A DNA stretch of 64,000 bases, from positions 62,001 through 126,000 of the forward strand of contig NZ_JPOS01000004.1 in NCBI RefSeq assembly GCF_000759025.1, in the 5' to 3' direction. A model generated the notes under the pieces. It saw nothing but the letters and a program-made list of their open reading frames with translations, was not told the DNA's origin and did no database searches. This document shows, in pieces, positions 34,417 through 43,972 of the stretch (position 1 is the stretch's first letter; each line of letters starts with the position of its first letter). The position numbers were made by a program, and so were the translations under genes. Source of the DNA: Phaeodactylibacter xiamenensis (GTDB taxonomy: Bacteria > Bacteroidota > Bacteroidia > Chitinophagales > Saprospiraceae).

Positions 34417-35859
34417 ATGCAAAGACTTATATTTGCAACACTATTTCTCTGCTTACTTTTCGCCACCTGTTCACCCGAAGAGCAAGTGCAGGCAGTGAAC
34501 CCCGACGCTGCATTTCCGATGGTAGACCGGGACCTGGAAAACATACAGGAGTCTGGCGTACTTAGAGCTATTACGGTCTACAGCGAAACCAGCTATTTCC
34601 TCTACCGGGGGCAGCCGATGGGTTTTGAATACGAGCTGCTGACCAGACTGGCGGACCACCTCGGCGTACGCCTGGAAATTGTGCCCGCTCATGACCTGGA
34701 CGAACTTATTAATATGCTCAACCGGGGGGAAGGGGACCTCATCGCCCACGGGCTGACCATCACCAAACCCCGAAAGCAATACATTGACTTTACCAACTAC
34801 CTCTACCTCACCAAACAAGTGCTGGTACAGCGCAAGCCTGAGAACTGGCGTAACTGGAAACTCCACGAAATAGAACGGACGCTGGTTTCTGACCCTATTG
34901 AGCTGATTGAAGATACGGTTTCCGTCCGGCTGGCCTCTGCTTACCACGACCGGCTGAAAAACCTGGAGCAGGAAATTGGCGGTGATATCTACATCGACAC
35001 CGTATCCGGGGATTTATCTACGGGCAGGATCATCAAGAAAGTCGTGGAAGGCGAGTTGGATTACACCGTTGCCGATGATAATATTGCAGAGATCAACAGT
35101 GCCTACTACCCTATCCTTGACGTTTCCACGCCGATCAGCTTTTCGCAACGTGCGGCCTGGGCAGTACGCAAAAACGCCCCAAATTTGCGCCAAGCCCTCA
35201 ACACCTGGATTGAAGAAATGCGGCAGAAGACCGATTACTATGTGATCTACAATAAGTACTTTGAGAATGAGCGTGCATTCCGGGCCCGCATCGAAAGCGA
35301 TTTTTTTAGCGAAGCGGGCGGGAAAATCAGCCGGTACGACAGCATCGTCAAACAATTTGCGGACTCTATCAATTGGGACTGGCGCTTTCTAAGCGCCCTG
35401 ATTTATCAGGAATCCCAGTTTAATCCATCGGCTACATCCTGGGCCAAAGCCAAAGGATTGATGCAACTGATGCCTGCCACTGCGCGGGAGCTGGGCGTCT
35501 CAGACAGAACGAACCCTGAGGATAACCTTGAGGCGGGTACGGTCTACCTTGAGGAACTCTACAACCGCTGGGAGAGCATACCTGACAGCGTACAGCGGGT
35601 GAAGTTCGCCCTGGCCTCCTATAATTGTGGCTATCAGCATGTCGTGGACGCTCAGGATTTGGCGGAGAAGTACGGCAAAGACCCAGGCGTCTGGGATGAA
35701 CAGGTCGAGGTGTTTGTCAAGCGCCTGTCCTATCCCAAGTATTACAATGACCCGGTGGTGGACTATGGCTACGTTCGGGGCATTGAGCCGGTCACCTATG
35801 TCGATCAGATTTTCGAGCGGTTTGAGCACTATCAGCAGCTGATCCCGGAAGAATCCTAG
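34417..35859 (+). CDS. MltF-like lipoprotein: solute-binding domain plus lytic transglycosylase
   Basis: A 480-residue outer-membrane lipoprotein with lipobox LFATC (Cys18). Residues about 45-290 are a family 3 solute-binding domain (LRAITVYSETSYFLYRGQPMGFEYEL, GLTITKPRKQYIDFT). Residues about 315-470 are an SLT lysozyme-like domain with catalytic E332 (LIYQESQFNP) and AKGLMQLMPATAREL, as in MltF. The enzyme would cut peptidoglycan to a 1,6-anhydro product, with the N-terminal domain regulating it by binding muropeptides. Its stop codon TAG lies exactly at the left end of a MITE-like element. Confidence 0.92.
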   Translation: MQRLIFATLFLCLLFATCSPEEQVQAVNPDAAFPMVDRDLENIQESGVLRAITVYSETSYFLYRGQPMGFEYELLTRLADHLGVRLEIVPAHDLDELINMLNRGEGDLIAHGLTITKPRKQYIDFTNYLYLTKQVLVQRKPENWRNWKLHEIERTLVSDPIELIEDTVSVRLASAYHDRLKNLEQEIGGDIYIDTVSGDLSTGRIIKKVVEGELDYTVADDNIAEINSAYYPILDVSTPISFSQRAAWAVRKNAPNLRQALNTWIEEMRQKTDYYVIYNKYFENERAFRARIESDFFSEAGGKISRYDSIVKQFADSINWDWRFLSALIYQESQFNPSATSWAKAKGLMQLMPATARELGVSDRTNPEDNLEAGTVYLEELYNRWESIPDSVQRVKFALASYNCGYQHVVDAQDLAEKYGKDPGVWDEQVEVFVKRLSYPKYYNDPVVDYGYVRGIEPVTYVDQIFERFEHYQQLIPEES

Positions 35860-36024
35860 TGCTCTGTCAATGATTAAATGACGGATAAGGTGTCTGCGAA
35901 TTTTTGTTCAGACCAAGAAGCACCCGGAGCCTGATAGCCAAAGCTATCAAGGCGAGGAGGCGACGCAGAGCTGGACAAAAAGGCGCCACAGATTACCCGT
36001 TAATTTGATATTGACAGAGCACTA
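35857..36024. mobile_element. MITE-like element, family 1, copy 2 (168 bp)
   Basis: The terminal repeats TAGTGCTCTGTCAAT (35857-35871) and the perfect reverse complement at 36010-36024 differ from copy 1 by only two positions in 15. Length differs by one base from copy 1. Inside is a GATAGC-caaa-GCTATC hairpin and partial inner arms. The TA at each end fits a TA target duplication. Both convergent neighbouring genes use a TAG stop codon lying in the element's ends (35857-35859 for the lytic transglycosylase, 36024-36022 for the adhesin). Confidence 0.7.
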
Positions 36025-39000
36025 ACGCAACAAAGTCACATCACCGTTGAGCTCTACCACTTCACCATTGGGCGTTTCCACGAAACACTGGTAGAAGTAG
36101 ACTTCAATCGGTGCATCCTGCCCGTTGAAGCGGCCATCCCAGCCGGTTTCCGGGTCATCCGTTTCGAAAACAATACCGCCCCAGCGATTGAATACCCGGA
36201 GTTCAAAGCTGGTGGCCGGGCAATTGCGGAGCAGCTCAAAGGTATCGTTGGTGCCGTCTCCATTTGGTGAGAAGGCATTAGGCAAGGCATAGGCACAACC
36301 ACCATCCGGCTCACAAAAGCGGACCTCAAAGCTGAAGTTGTCGCTGTACGTGCAGCCTGCTTCATCAACGGCCAGCAGCACCACACTGTAAATCCCATTC
36401 TCTTCGAAGGTCGCCGATGGCATGGGCTCATCAGCGCTTCCACCCACATCCAGATTCCAGTCGTAAATGACGATACTGTCCGGCCCGGAAGCGGAGAAGA
36501 TTGCAACATCTCCGAGGCAAACCACGCTGTCTCCTTCAATGACGAGTTCCGGATTATCCAGACAGGGGTCAAGTTCTTCGCATATTTCAATTTCAAAAGA
36601 GAGGCTCCCAGTCCGGGTACAGCCATTGGCATCCACGGCAGTTAGTGCAGCCGTGAACAGCCCGGTTTCCTGAAAGACGTTTTCCGGACTAGCTGCTGTG
36701 CTGGAGGTCAGATTGGAAAAAGCCCAGTCGTAGGTGACCAAATTGGCGCCACTGGCACTAAATACCAGGGTGGAATCCAGGCATAGCGGACCGGTCACAT
36801 TCAGTTGCAATTCCGGGAGCCCCTCGCAAGGATCGTCCCCGCAGTCCACCAGGTCATCCTCAATGGCAATGGAGTAAATGCAGCCATTCACATCTGTTGC
36901 TTCCAGAAAAACGGTGCCTACGCCGTCCTCATCAAAAGTTACGGTGAAGGCAGGCTGATCACTTGTCGCGCCGTTGTTCGCACTCCAGGAGTAAGTGACC
37001 AAATCAGCAGAAGTCTGAGCCGTAAAGGTCAGAGGTTGCTGTAAACAATACTGGTCCGGCGGAATGATGGCAATGGGAGGCTGCCCAATGCAGGGGTTAT
37101 CACTGCAATCCTGAATCTGTACCTCATTTTGCCCGATGTAAGAGCAGCCCTGCAGGCTGATAGCTTGAAAGGTTACCGTATAGTTACCGGGAACCGGAAA
37201 GGCGTACTCCAATGCACTTAGGTTTTCAAAGGTCTGCCCGTCTACCGTCCAGGTGATCTCCAGGGGTGGGTCATTGATTAAGAATTCTGTGAGTGGAAAG
37301 ACCAGGACGGAATCCACACAGGCAAAGCCTTCAAATTCCAAATCCACCAGCTCAGGCCCGCAGCCACCGCAATCGAGCACCTCGAGTGTAGCGGTAGCCG
37401 TATATTCGCAATTGAGCTCGTCCCGCACGGTGACTGTGATGGTGTACGTTCCGGATTCATTAAAGTTCACCTGCGGATTCAGCCCGCTGGTCTGCCCAAT
37501 CCCGCCTAAATCCCAGGTTGCACTCACCGCCTGCCCTTCAAAATCGATACCCAACTGCGCCGGGCTGTTGGCACAAATCTCAATAGGAGCCTGTATGCTT
37601 AGGCTTAGATCATCCGGACAGGGGTCCTCTTCACAAAGCTGAATGGCCACCTCCAGCGTATCCGTGAAAGTGCCGGTGCTGGTGGTCAGTGTGAGCACAA
37701 CGGTAGAGGTGCCAATATCTCCATAACTCATAGCAGGGTTATTCTCAGCTGAGGTTTGCCCATCTCCAAAATCCCAGTTGACATCAGTGACATTCAGGCT
37801 GGTTTGATAACTCCACTGTAAGGTAGAGTCTACACATAATACCCCTTCCACCTGAATGTCAAGGCAAGCATATTCCTCTTCCTCCACCTCGGTGTACCCG
37901 GCAAAGTAGGTATAGGCATCGGCAAAACCTCTGCCATACACATAGGCCTGAAAAAGCTCAGGACTACTAAGTGTATGTTCCCCCGGGCCTAAACTAATTT
38001 TGCGGTATACCTTGTTGGGGTCGCCAAGATAGCCCATCCACACCCCAGCAGGCAGTGGAGCGCCATCCAGCAGAATATTATCCACCTCGTCCGCATTGGC
38101 CACAATATTCACGCTATGCTGGGTGAAGGAGGCATCACCAATTAGCTCATTGAAACGGTCCAGGCTTTTGAAGCGGACTTCACGGGTTTTGTAATCAGCG
38201 GGCCAGAGCCAAAGCATATTAGGGTCGCCCAGCCCCGATCCCGGTGATGAACAACCCCCGTTCGTATTAAATTGGGCTACAGCTATCGGGCGGCTGGCAG
38301 AAATCACCCGCCCACTCAGGTAGGATTCATCATAAACGGTGTAGTACTCACCCTGATCGAGCGTTGCTACCTGATTGCAGTCCACAAACACCTCTGTATT
38401 ATCTTCGGAAGCAAGCACCCGGATGACTTGTATGCCCTGATTTTGGAAGGGCGTATGGTAGTACAGCGTCCCCCATTTATCTACCGGTACAGCCTGATCA
38501 TAAACGTGGCTATCTGCTGGTTGCCCGCAATCAATGATGTCTGCCTGTTTGGCACCGGAAAAGACCGCTATTGGCTGACCAGAGACACTTTGCACTCTGC
38601 TACCAGTCAGGTCTCCCACCGCCTGCACCTGGTAAATCTGTCCGGCATTGAGCGTAATCGTGAAGGGCACACCGGGTGGGCGGAGCCCCAGGGTCAGGAC
38701 AGCGGGCGTAATCTCGATTTCCGTTCCATCCTCGGTGCTAAGCACCACAAATGAGGAGGGATCATTGCCCACATCATCGGCATAACAGATGGGAAAGTAC
38801 TCCGTGCCCAGCTCCGGTTCCGGCAGCAGGTGCGTGGCTTCTGAAAAGTAGGCCCGGTAGTGGACGCCCGTAGCCCGTACCGGTACATCTGAGACAACTC
38901 GAATACCGGTATTGCCCGTGATATCCGAGCCCTGAATATAGTAGAGGGCAGGCGGCAGCTCCACTTCTTCGGTACCTCCCGCGCTAACTGAAAAGGGGAT

Positions 39001-39204
39001 GGAAAAGCCCGTTACCGGGATTTGTATTTCGCCGGTAGCTTCCTGATCCGCATGCAAAACAACGGCGAAGACAGGATCGTCGTTGAAGATCAGGTCAAGG
39101 TTCTCCATGTAAGCCAGCCAGAACGTGGTGCCGGTACTGGTTTGACCTGCAAGGGTACTAATATTCAGTGCAAGAACTGAAAAGAACAGGAGCAGTCGTT
39201 TCAT
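36022..39204 (-). CDS. Large T9SS-secreted adhesin: IgGFc-binding-like domain, PKD repeats, type B sorting domain
   Basis: A 1,060-residue cell-surface protein. The signal peptide is MKRLLLFFSVLALNISTLAGQ. Residues about 25-450 resemble the IgGFc-binding domain (DVPVRATGVHYRAYFSEATH, SFVVLSTEDGTEIEITPA). Six PKD-like repeats of about 85 residues follow, each beginning near a Cys-containing strand and ending with C..DPC-type spacers (for example VNWDFGDGQTSAENNP). The C-terminus (AFSPNGDGTNDTFEL ... FNRWGGIVFE) is the type B/gliding-motility domain. Type B cargo usually depends on PorP/SprF-like proteins such as the one at 6573. The ATG at 39204 is used because the signal peptide begins there. 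Confidence 0.9.
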   Translation of the reverse strand: MKRLLLFFSVLALNISTLAGQTSTGTTFWLAYMENLDLIFNDDPVFAVVLHADQEATGEIQIPVTGFSIPFSVSAGGTEEVELPPALYYIQGSDITGNTGIRVVSDVPVRATGVHYRAYFSEATHLLPEPELGTEYFPICYADDVGNDPSSFVVLSTEDGTEIEITPAVLTLGLRPPGVPFTITLNAGQIYQVQAVGDLTGSRVQSVSGQPIAVFSGAKQADIIDCGQPADSHVYDQAVPVDKWGTLYYHTPFQNQGIQVIRVLASEDNTEVFVDCNQVATLDQGEYYTVYDESYLSGRVISASRPIAVAQFNTNGGCSSPGSGLGDPNMLWLWPADYKTREVRFKSLDRFNELIGDASFTQHSVNIVANADEVDNILLDGAPLPAGVWMGYLGDPNKVYRKISLGPGEHTLSSPELFQAYVYGRGFADAYTYFAGYTEVEEEEYACLDIQVEGVLCVDSTLQWSYQTSLNVTDVNWDFGDGQTSAENNPAMSYGDIGTSTVVLTLTTSTGTFTDTLEVAIQLCEEDPCPDDLSLSIQAPIEICANSPAQLGIDFEGQAVSATWDLGGIGQTSGLNPQVNFNESGTYTITVTVRDELNCEYTATATLEVLDCGGCGPELVDLEFEGFACVDSVLVFPLTEFLINDPPLEITWTVDGQTFENLSALEYAFPVPGNYTVTFQAISLQGCSYIGQNEVQIQDCSDNPCIGQPPIAIIPPDQYCLQQPLTFTAQTSADLVTYSWSANNGATSDQPAFTVTFDEDGVGTVFLEATDVNGCIYSIAIEDDLVDCGDDPCEGLPELQLNVTGPLCLDSTLVFSASGANLVTYDWAFSNLTSSTAASPENVFQETGLFTAALTAVDANGCTRTGSLSFEIEICEELDPCLDNPELVIEGDSVVCLGDVAIFSASGPDSIVIYDWNLDVGGSADEPMPSATFEENGIYSVVLLAVDEAGCTYSDNFSFEVRFCEPDGGCAYALPNAFSPNGDGTNDTFELLRNCPATSFELRVFNRWGGIVFETDDPETGWDGRFNGQDAPIEVYFYQCFVETPNGEVVELNGDVTLLR

Positions 39205-39293
39205 AAGTCGGGGAAGTCTTGTTGTCCAATATGCAACGGCAAATAGCTGGTTTAGGTGCAAAAAACCTAAAATGGAGCTCAAAAAAGCAGGAT

Positions 39294-39464
39294 ATGGCAA
39301 GATTACGGCAATTCGGGCAAAAGCCTTATTTTGATTCCAAAATTGCCCCTATGCCTCAGTCCGCCCCGGAACGGATCACTACACGCCACCTGATCAACGA
39401 CTTGCTCCTTATTGCCAACCTGGAGAAAGGCTTTGGCTACACCGTTAAGCAATTGTTCCGGTGA
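39294..39464 (+). pseudogene. Truncated DUF3667-like gene fragment
   Basis: Residues ERITTRHLINDLLLIANLEKGFGYTVKQLF match the conserved opening of DUF3667 membrane proteins, but the frame stops at once afterwards and the membrane part is missing. Upstream, only GQK remains of the usual zinc-ribbon (C..CGQK). It therefore looks like the decayed 5' end of a gene, lying between the adhesin and LOG genes. The assignment rests on a short match. Confidence 0.4.
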
Positions 39465-39536
39465 CCAACTTTTTAATACTCATCGCGTTTTTTGGGTATT
39501 GGGTTTACCAATCTATTTTCTCATAAAAATCCAGGT

Positions 39537-40112
39537 ATGAAATCAGCACTCGTTTTTTGCGGTGCAAACACAGGCAATCATCCGCTTTACGCGGAGGCCG
39601 CACGGGAAGTAGGGCAACAGCTGGCACAGCGCGACATCCGACTGGTTTATGGTGCGGGCAAAGTGGGCCTCATGGGCGAAGTTGCGGAAGGCGCTTTGCA
39701 AGCCGGCGGTGAGGTCATTGGCGTTATCCCTTTCTTTTTGCGCAAAGCGGAAGTCTGCCATGAGGGGCTCAGCCATTTGTACGTCGTTGACAGCATGCAC
39801 GAGCGAAAGATCAAAATGGCACAATTGTCAGATGCGGTCATCGTCTTGCCAGGCGGCTACGGCACCATGGATGAGGTATTTGAAATGCTCACCCTCGCGC
39901 AGGTCGGGCAGGGGCAGCACCCAGTTTGCTTTCTCAATGTCAATGGCTACTTCGATTTGCTCCTGAAGCAACTGGACCACATGGAGGCAGAGGGCTTTCT
40001 AAAACCGGTGCACCGGCAACTGACGATGACCGCATCGAGCCTGCCTGAATTATTCGAAAAACTCGAACAATACGAAGCCCCGCCCAAAGAAGGCAAATGG
40101 ATCAAGCTTTAG
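39537..40112 (+). CDS. LOG-family protein (TIGR00730, nucleotide 5'-monophosphate phosphoribohydrolase type)
   Basis: A 191-residue Rossmann-like protein. It opens SALVFCGANTGNHPLYAEAA, has LVYGAGKVGLMG and the family signature PGGYGTMDEVFE, which binds the phosphoribosyl group. Members remove the base from (cytokinin) nucleoside monophosphates, and many bacterial ones act on AMP. I chose the ATG at 39537. It lies 149 bp upstream of the adenosylhomocysteinase gene, which has its own promoter. Confidence 0.92.
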   Translation: MKSALVFCGANTGNHPLYAEAAREVGQQLAQRDIRLVYGAGKVGLMGEVAEGALQAGGEVIGVIPFFLRKAEVCHEGLSHLYVVDSMHERKIKMAQLSDAVIVLPGGYGTMDEVFEMLTLAQVGQGQHPVCFLNVNGYFDLLLKQLDHMEAEGFLKPVHRQLTMTASSLPELFEKLEQYEAPPKEGKWIKL

Positions 40113-40163
40113 CCTCTGATGCCTGATAAAGCATCAGTTTCTACAAATGCCTGACGCTCAAAA

Positions 40164-40194
40164 TTGAATAAGGCCGGGAAATACCGTATTTTTG
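40164..40194 (+). promoter_or_regulatory. Bacteroidota-type promoter for adenosylhomocysteinase
   Basis: TTG (40164-40166), 20 bp, TATTTTTG (40187-40194), a full match to TAnnTTTG. It lies 67 bp upstream of the ATG. No riboswitch could be recognised in the leader. Confidence 0.6.
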
Positions 40195-40261
40195 CGGCAA
40201 AATAGCAGCGGAGATTACTTCCCTGCGTGCATTTATTTTCACTTTAAAAACCAATTCTTTA

Positions 40262-41575
40262 ATGCAATCAGTAGATCAAAAGCTGAAATACAAAGTTAAG
40301 GATATCAACCTGGCGGACTGGGGCCGTAAGGAGATTGAACTGGCAGAAGCAGAAATGCCGGGCCTTATCGCCCTGCGCGAAAAGTACGGCGAATCCAAGC
40401 CACTCAAAGGCGCTCGTATTGCGGGCTGCCTTCACATGACGATTCAGACGGCCGTGCTGATCGAAACATTGGTTGAGCTGGGTGCAGATGTCACCTGGTC
40501 TTCCTGCAATATTTTCTCCACACAGGACCACGCTGCTGCTGCCATTGCGGCTGCCGGTATCCCGGTATACGCCTGGAAAGGCCAAACGGACGAAGAATTC
40601 TGGTGGTGCATTGAGCAGACGCTGTTTGCATTTGAAGACGGGCAGCCCCTGAATATGATCCTCGATGATGGTGGCGACCTGACCAACACCGTTTTGGACA
40701 AGCATCCTGAGTTGATTGAAGGCGTTCAGGGCCTGAGCGAAGAAACGACTACCGGCGTACACCGTTTGTACGAGCGCATGCGCAAAGGCACTCTGCCTAT
40801 GCCGGCGATCAACGTCAACGACTCCGTAACGAAGTCCAAGTTTGACAACAAGTACGGCTGTAAGGAATCTGCAGTGGATGCGATCCGCCGTGCCACCGAC
40901 GTGATGATGGCGGGCAAGGTAGCTGCTGTTGCCGGTTATGGTGATGTGGGCAAAGGTACCGCCGCCTCTCTCCGTGGCGCTGGCTGCCGGGTGATCGTTA
41001 GCGAAATCGACCCAATCTGTGCCCTGCAGGCGGCCATGGACGGCTTCGAAGTGAAGCGCATGGAGAATGCCATTCCGCGTGCCGATATCATTGTGACGGC
41101 AACAGGTAACAAGGACATCATCAGCGAGAAACACTTCAAGATGATGAAGGACAAGGCCATCGTTTGTAACATCGGCCACTTTGATAACGAGATTGATGTT
41201 GCCTACCTCAACCGTGAGCACGGCCACACCAAGACCGAGATCAAGCCACAAGTAGACAAGTACACCATCGACGGCAAGGATATCATCCTGCTGGCAGAAG
41301 GCCGCCTGGTCAACCTGGGCTGCGCTACCGGCCACCCTTCCTTCGTGATGTCCAACTCCTTCACCAATCAGGTACTGGCCCAAATCGAGCTGTGGACCAA
41401 CGGTGACAAGTATGAGAACGAGGTCTACACCCTGCCTAAGCACCTCGACGAAGAGGTAGCTCGCCTGCACCTGGAAAAAATCGGTGCCGAGCTGGAAACC
41501 CTGCGCGAAGATCAGGCGGAGTACATTGGCGTGAAAGTGGGAGGCCCGTACAAGCCGGAATACTACCGCTACTAA
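40262..41575 (+). CDS. ahcY: Adenosylhomocysteinase
   Basis: A 437-residue NAD-dependent enzyme that splits S-adenosylhomocysteine into adenosine and homocysteine, keeping methylation reactions running. The sequence has [36 protein letters not shown], the NAD-binding [19 protein letters not shown], and the end [12 protein letters not shown], the family's typical C-terminus. Length is normal (SahH 430-470). The gene has its own promoter upstream and a strong terminator downstream. It appears monocistronic and is probably highly expressed: its codon choice is strongly biased (many CTG, GGC, AAG). Confidence 0.97.
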   Translation: MQSVDQKLKYKVKDINLADWGRKEIELAEAEMPGLIALREKYGESKPLKGARIAGCLHMTIQTAVLIETLVELGADVTWSSCNIFSTQDHAAAAIAAAGIPVYAWKGQTDEEFWWCIEQTLFAFEDGQPLNMILDDGGDLTNTVLDKHPELIEGVQGLSEETTTGVHRLYERMRKGTLPMPAINVNDSVTKSKFDNKYGCKESAVDAIRRATDVMMAGKVAAVAGYGDVGKGTAASLRGAGCRVIVSEIDPICALQAAMDGFEVKRMENAIPRADIIVTATGNKDIISEKHFKMMKDKAIVCNIGHFDNEIDVAYLNREHGHTKTEIKPQVDKYTIDGKDIILLAEGRLVNLGCATGHPSFVMSNSFTNQVLAQIELWTNGDKYENEVYTLPKHLDEEVARLHLEKIGAELETLREDQAEYIGVKVGGPYKPEYYRY

Positions 41576-41615
41576 GCCGATATCACCAAGGGTCTTTACC
41601 CAAAATTAATATCAT

Positions 41616-41662
41616 AAAGAGCGCCGTTTCGGGGAATAAACTGGGACGGCGCTTTATTTTTG
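41616..41662 (+). terminator. Intrinsic terminator of ahcY, overlapping a possible hupE -7 element
   Basis: AGCGCCGT (41620-41627) pairs with ACGGCGCT (41646-41653), flanked by AAA/TTT, then a T-rich tail. TATTTTTG at 41655-41662 inside that tail also fits a -7 box for the next gene. Confidence 0.8.
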
Positions 41663-41685
41663 CATCAGACTAACCGCACCAATCT

Positions 41686-42297
41686 ATGCAATCTGTTTTT
41701 CAGACTTATCTCCAACTGGGTTTCAGCCATATTTCTGACCTGGAAGGCTATGACCACATCCTGTTTATCGTAGCCCTTTGTGCCATTTACCAGCTCCGGG
41801 AGTGGAAGAGTGTGGCTCTGCTAGCCACGGCATTCACCATTGGGCACTCCATCACGCTGGCCCTTGCGGTTTTGGGGATTATTCCGGTCAATGCTGCCTG
41901 GATAGAGTTTCTGATTCCGGTAACCATCGCGCTGACGGCCATCTACAACGTCGTTGCCCACCGCAAAGCCGGCAGCAACCGGGTGTGGGACCGGACTATG
42001 AAAGTGAATTACGGTTTTGCCGCCCTCTTTGGACTCATCCACGGCATGGGCTTTTCCAATTTTTTGCGGTCCAGCCTGATGCCCGGGCAGGAAGATCAGC
42101 TCGTGACCCAGCTACTGGCTTTTAATATAGGCGTTGAACTGGGCCAGCTGGCGATTGTGGCGGTGGTACTGATGCTTTCCGCTGTAGCCCTGCAACTCAT
42201 GCGGGTCCGGCAACGGGAGTGGAACCTCTTCATTTCCGGAGGCGCCTTTGGTTTGGCGCTGGTCATGGCGCTGGAGCGGGTGGGCGCGGTGCTTTAA
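41686..42297 (+). CDS. HupE/UreJ-family membrane protein
   Basis: A 203-residue membrane protein with about six transmembrane helices. The opening HISDLEGYDHILFIVALCAIYQLREW carries the family GxDH motif; TAFTIGHSITLALAVLG and GLIHGMGFSNFL follow. Members transport or chaperone nickel or cobalt in hydrogenase/urease clusters, but many Bacteroidota copies have no such neighbours, as here, so metal transport is only a possibility. It converges with hemC. Confidence 0.85.
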   Translation: MQSVFQTYLQLGFSHISDLEGYDHILFIVALCAIYQLREWKSVALLATAFTIGHSITLALAVLGIIPVNAAWIEFLIPVTIALTAIYNVVAHRKAGSNRVWDRTMKVNYGFAALFGLIHGMGFSNFLRSSLMPGQEDQLVTQLLAFNIGVELGQLAIVAVVLMLSAVALQLMRVRQREWNLFISGGAFGLALVMALERVGAVL

Positions 42298-42346
42298 GGC
42301 GCAAGATCGAAGTTTACCCTTATTTCAAATCCGCTCAAAACAGAAC

Positions 42347-43297
42347 CTAAGACTTATGCAAAGCCTCTACTACGCGCTCCGCCAACTGGTGTTTGGTGCT
42401 CTGAGAAAGCTGTACCCGCCTCAGGGGTGCATTCCACGCATCAGCGAGCGCTGCCCATACATGGTAGTTCCCGGCCGGGTCCTTCTCACAATAGGCCCCC
42501 AGTGGCATCTGACAGCCCCCGTCGAGCAGATTTAAAATCTTACGCTCAATATTGGTCAGCTCAGCAGTTTCCTTTTCGTGTATGTGTTTGAGCAGGCGGC
42601 GGGTGGGCTTGTCCTCCTCCCGGGTTTGCCAGGCCAGTACGCCCTGTGCAGGCGCTGGAATGAATTCTTTAGGGTTGAACTTCAGGATTTCCAGGTCTTC
42701 TGCTTCAATTTTAAGGCGGGTCATGCCGGCAGCAGCCAGTAGAATGGCGTCAAACTGCCCTTCCCGCAGCTTGTTGAGCCGGGTGGGAACGTTACCGCGT
42801 ATGTCTTTGATCTCCACATCGGGCCGAAAATCCAAAATTTGCGCCTTGCGCCGGGCAGAGGAAGTACCGACCACTGCTTTCTCCGGCAGCCATAAGTCCT
42901 GCGCTTTATCCAGCTTTTCCTTACGGATGACCAGCCAGTCTGCCGGATTTTCCCGGTAAGAGACGGCTGTGATGCAGAGGCCTTCCGGCGAATTGGTCGG
43001 GAGGTCCTTCATGGAGTGTACCGCCACGTCAATTTCATTGCGCAACAGCGCGTCCTCAATTTCCTTAGTGAAGAAGCCCTTGCCTTCCATTTTATCGAAG
43101 CTCAGGTGCTGGATGCGGTCGCCCTGCGTCTTTATGATGATCAGCTCAGTTTCAATGCCTGCTTCTGAGAGGCGGTCTTGTGTATGGTGGGCCTGCCAAA
43201 GGGCCAGTTTGCTGCCCCGGGTGCCTATACGTATTTTATCGCTCAAGGTGTCTTGTATTTTCTGCTTTTTGAAAGCCCCAAAGGTAAGCATTTTCAC
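42347..43297 (-). CDS. hemC: Hydroxymethylbilane synthase (porphobilinogen deaminase)
   Basis: A 316-residue enzyme that joins four porphobilinogen units into hydroxymethylbilane for haem synthesis. IRIGTRGSKLALWQ, GFFTKEIEDALL, AVHSMKDLPT, VGTSSARRKAQI and the cofactor-carrying cysteine in LLDGGCQMPLGAYC are present. The true start may be a little downstream of the first ATG, since the fold begins near residue 21. No other hem genes lie nearby. Upstream is a decayed acyltransferase gene. Confidence 0.96.
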   Translation of the reverse strand: MKMLTFGAFKKQKIQDTLSDKIRIGTRGSKLALWQAHHTQDRLSEAGIETELIIIKTQGDRIQHLSFDKMEGKGFFTKEIEDALLRNEIDVAVHSMKDLPTNSPEGLCITAVSYRENPADWLVIRKEKLDKAQDLWLPEKAVVGTSSARRKAQILDFRPDVEIKDIRGNVPTRLNKLREGQFDAILLAAAGMTRLKIEAEDLEILKFNPKEFIPAPAQGVLAWQTREEDKPTRRLLKHIHEKETAELTNIERKILNLLDGGCQMPLGAYCEKDPAGNYHVWAALADAWNAPLRRVQLSQSTKHQLAERVVEALHKS

Positions 43298-43321
43298 CCT
43301 TCCTACCCACCGGCTGGCGTT

Positions 43322-43920
43322 TCACAAGCTCAGCCTTCCACTATTTACGCCTTCTCTATCACAAATACTTGCAATCCTTTCACTTTCCATTTGGGCTTCC
43401 GGGATCACCATATCCCTTACTAACAGCAAAGCAAAGGCTACTGCCGTCCAGATTGCCCAATGCCCAAACTTGTCCAACCGCTTGAACGCATCCAGCAGGC
43501 CTACCGCCAGAAACACCCAGAAAAGCGAGGGCAAATACCAGTAAAGCGTGTAGGGGAACACGTAAATTTTCCAGATTTCAGCGAGGTTCCCGGTTTTATT
43601 GGTGCCCGGTACGATGTACTGCAACAGAAAGTAAGCCGTGCCCACAAAAACCATGAGGTACAAAATCCGCCTTACTTTTTTTGTGGTAAAGGCTTTGTAC
43701 TTTTCAAGGGACACCGGCCGGAGTGCATAAACCCAGCCGGAAATCACGGTGAACAGGGGCATCCTCAGGTATTCAAATGTAAAATAGAGGTGCCTCCAGC
43801 CTGAATCATCGCCTACTTTCATGCCCCATCGGAGCCGGAACCGATCACATGCCCCATTACCACCAGAATGATTGCGAAACCGCGAAGGGTTTCTACGGAG
43901 TAGTCTTTTTTTGTGCTCAC
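43322..43920 (-). pseudogene. Acyltransferase 3 family gene, frameshifted and truncated
   Basis: A GTG-initiated frame from 43920 gives the standard family start (YSVETLRGFAIILVVMGHVIGS) but stops at 43819 or so. The next frame (from 43822) continues as MPLFTVISGWVYALRP with several transmembrane helices. Adding one G in the GGGG run near 43829 would join the two frames (GSDGG-MKVGDDS). At the 3' end the helices stop after RDMVIPEAQ and unrelated residues follow, about 130 residues short of the usual 330-350. So this is probably a dead O-acyltransferase gene, with a sequencing error possible for the frameshift alone. Confidence 0.75.
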
Positions 43921-43972
43921 TTTGTTTAATGTTTTGTGCCTCCTGGATTTAAGGATATGCGGTTAGCATTTC

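Noticed and set aside
40268-41470. 400-codon open frame on the minus strand
   Set aside because: It is fully antisense to adenosylhomocysteinase and is a by-product of that gene's strong codon bias.
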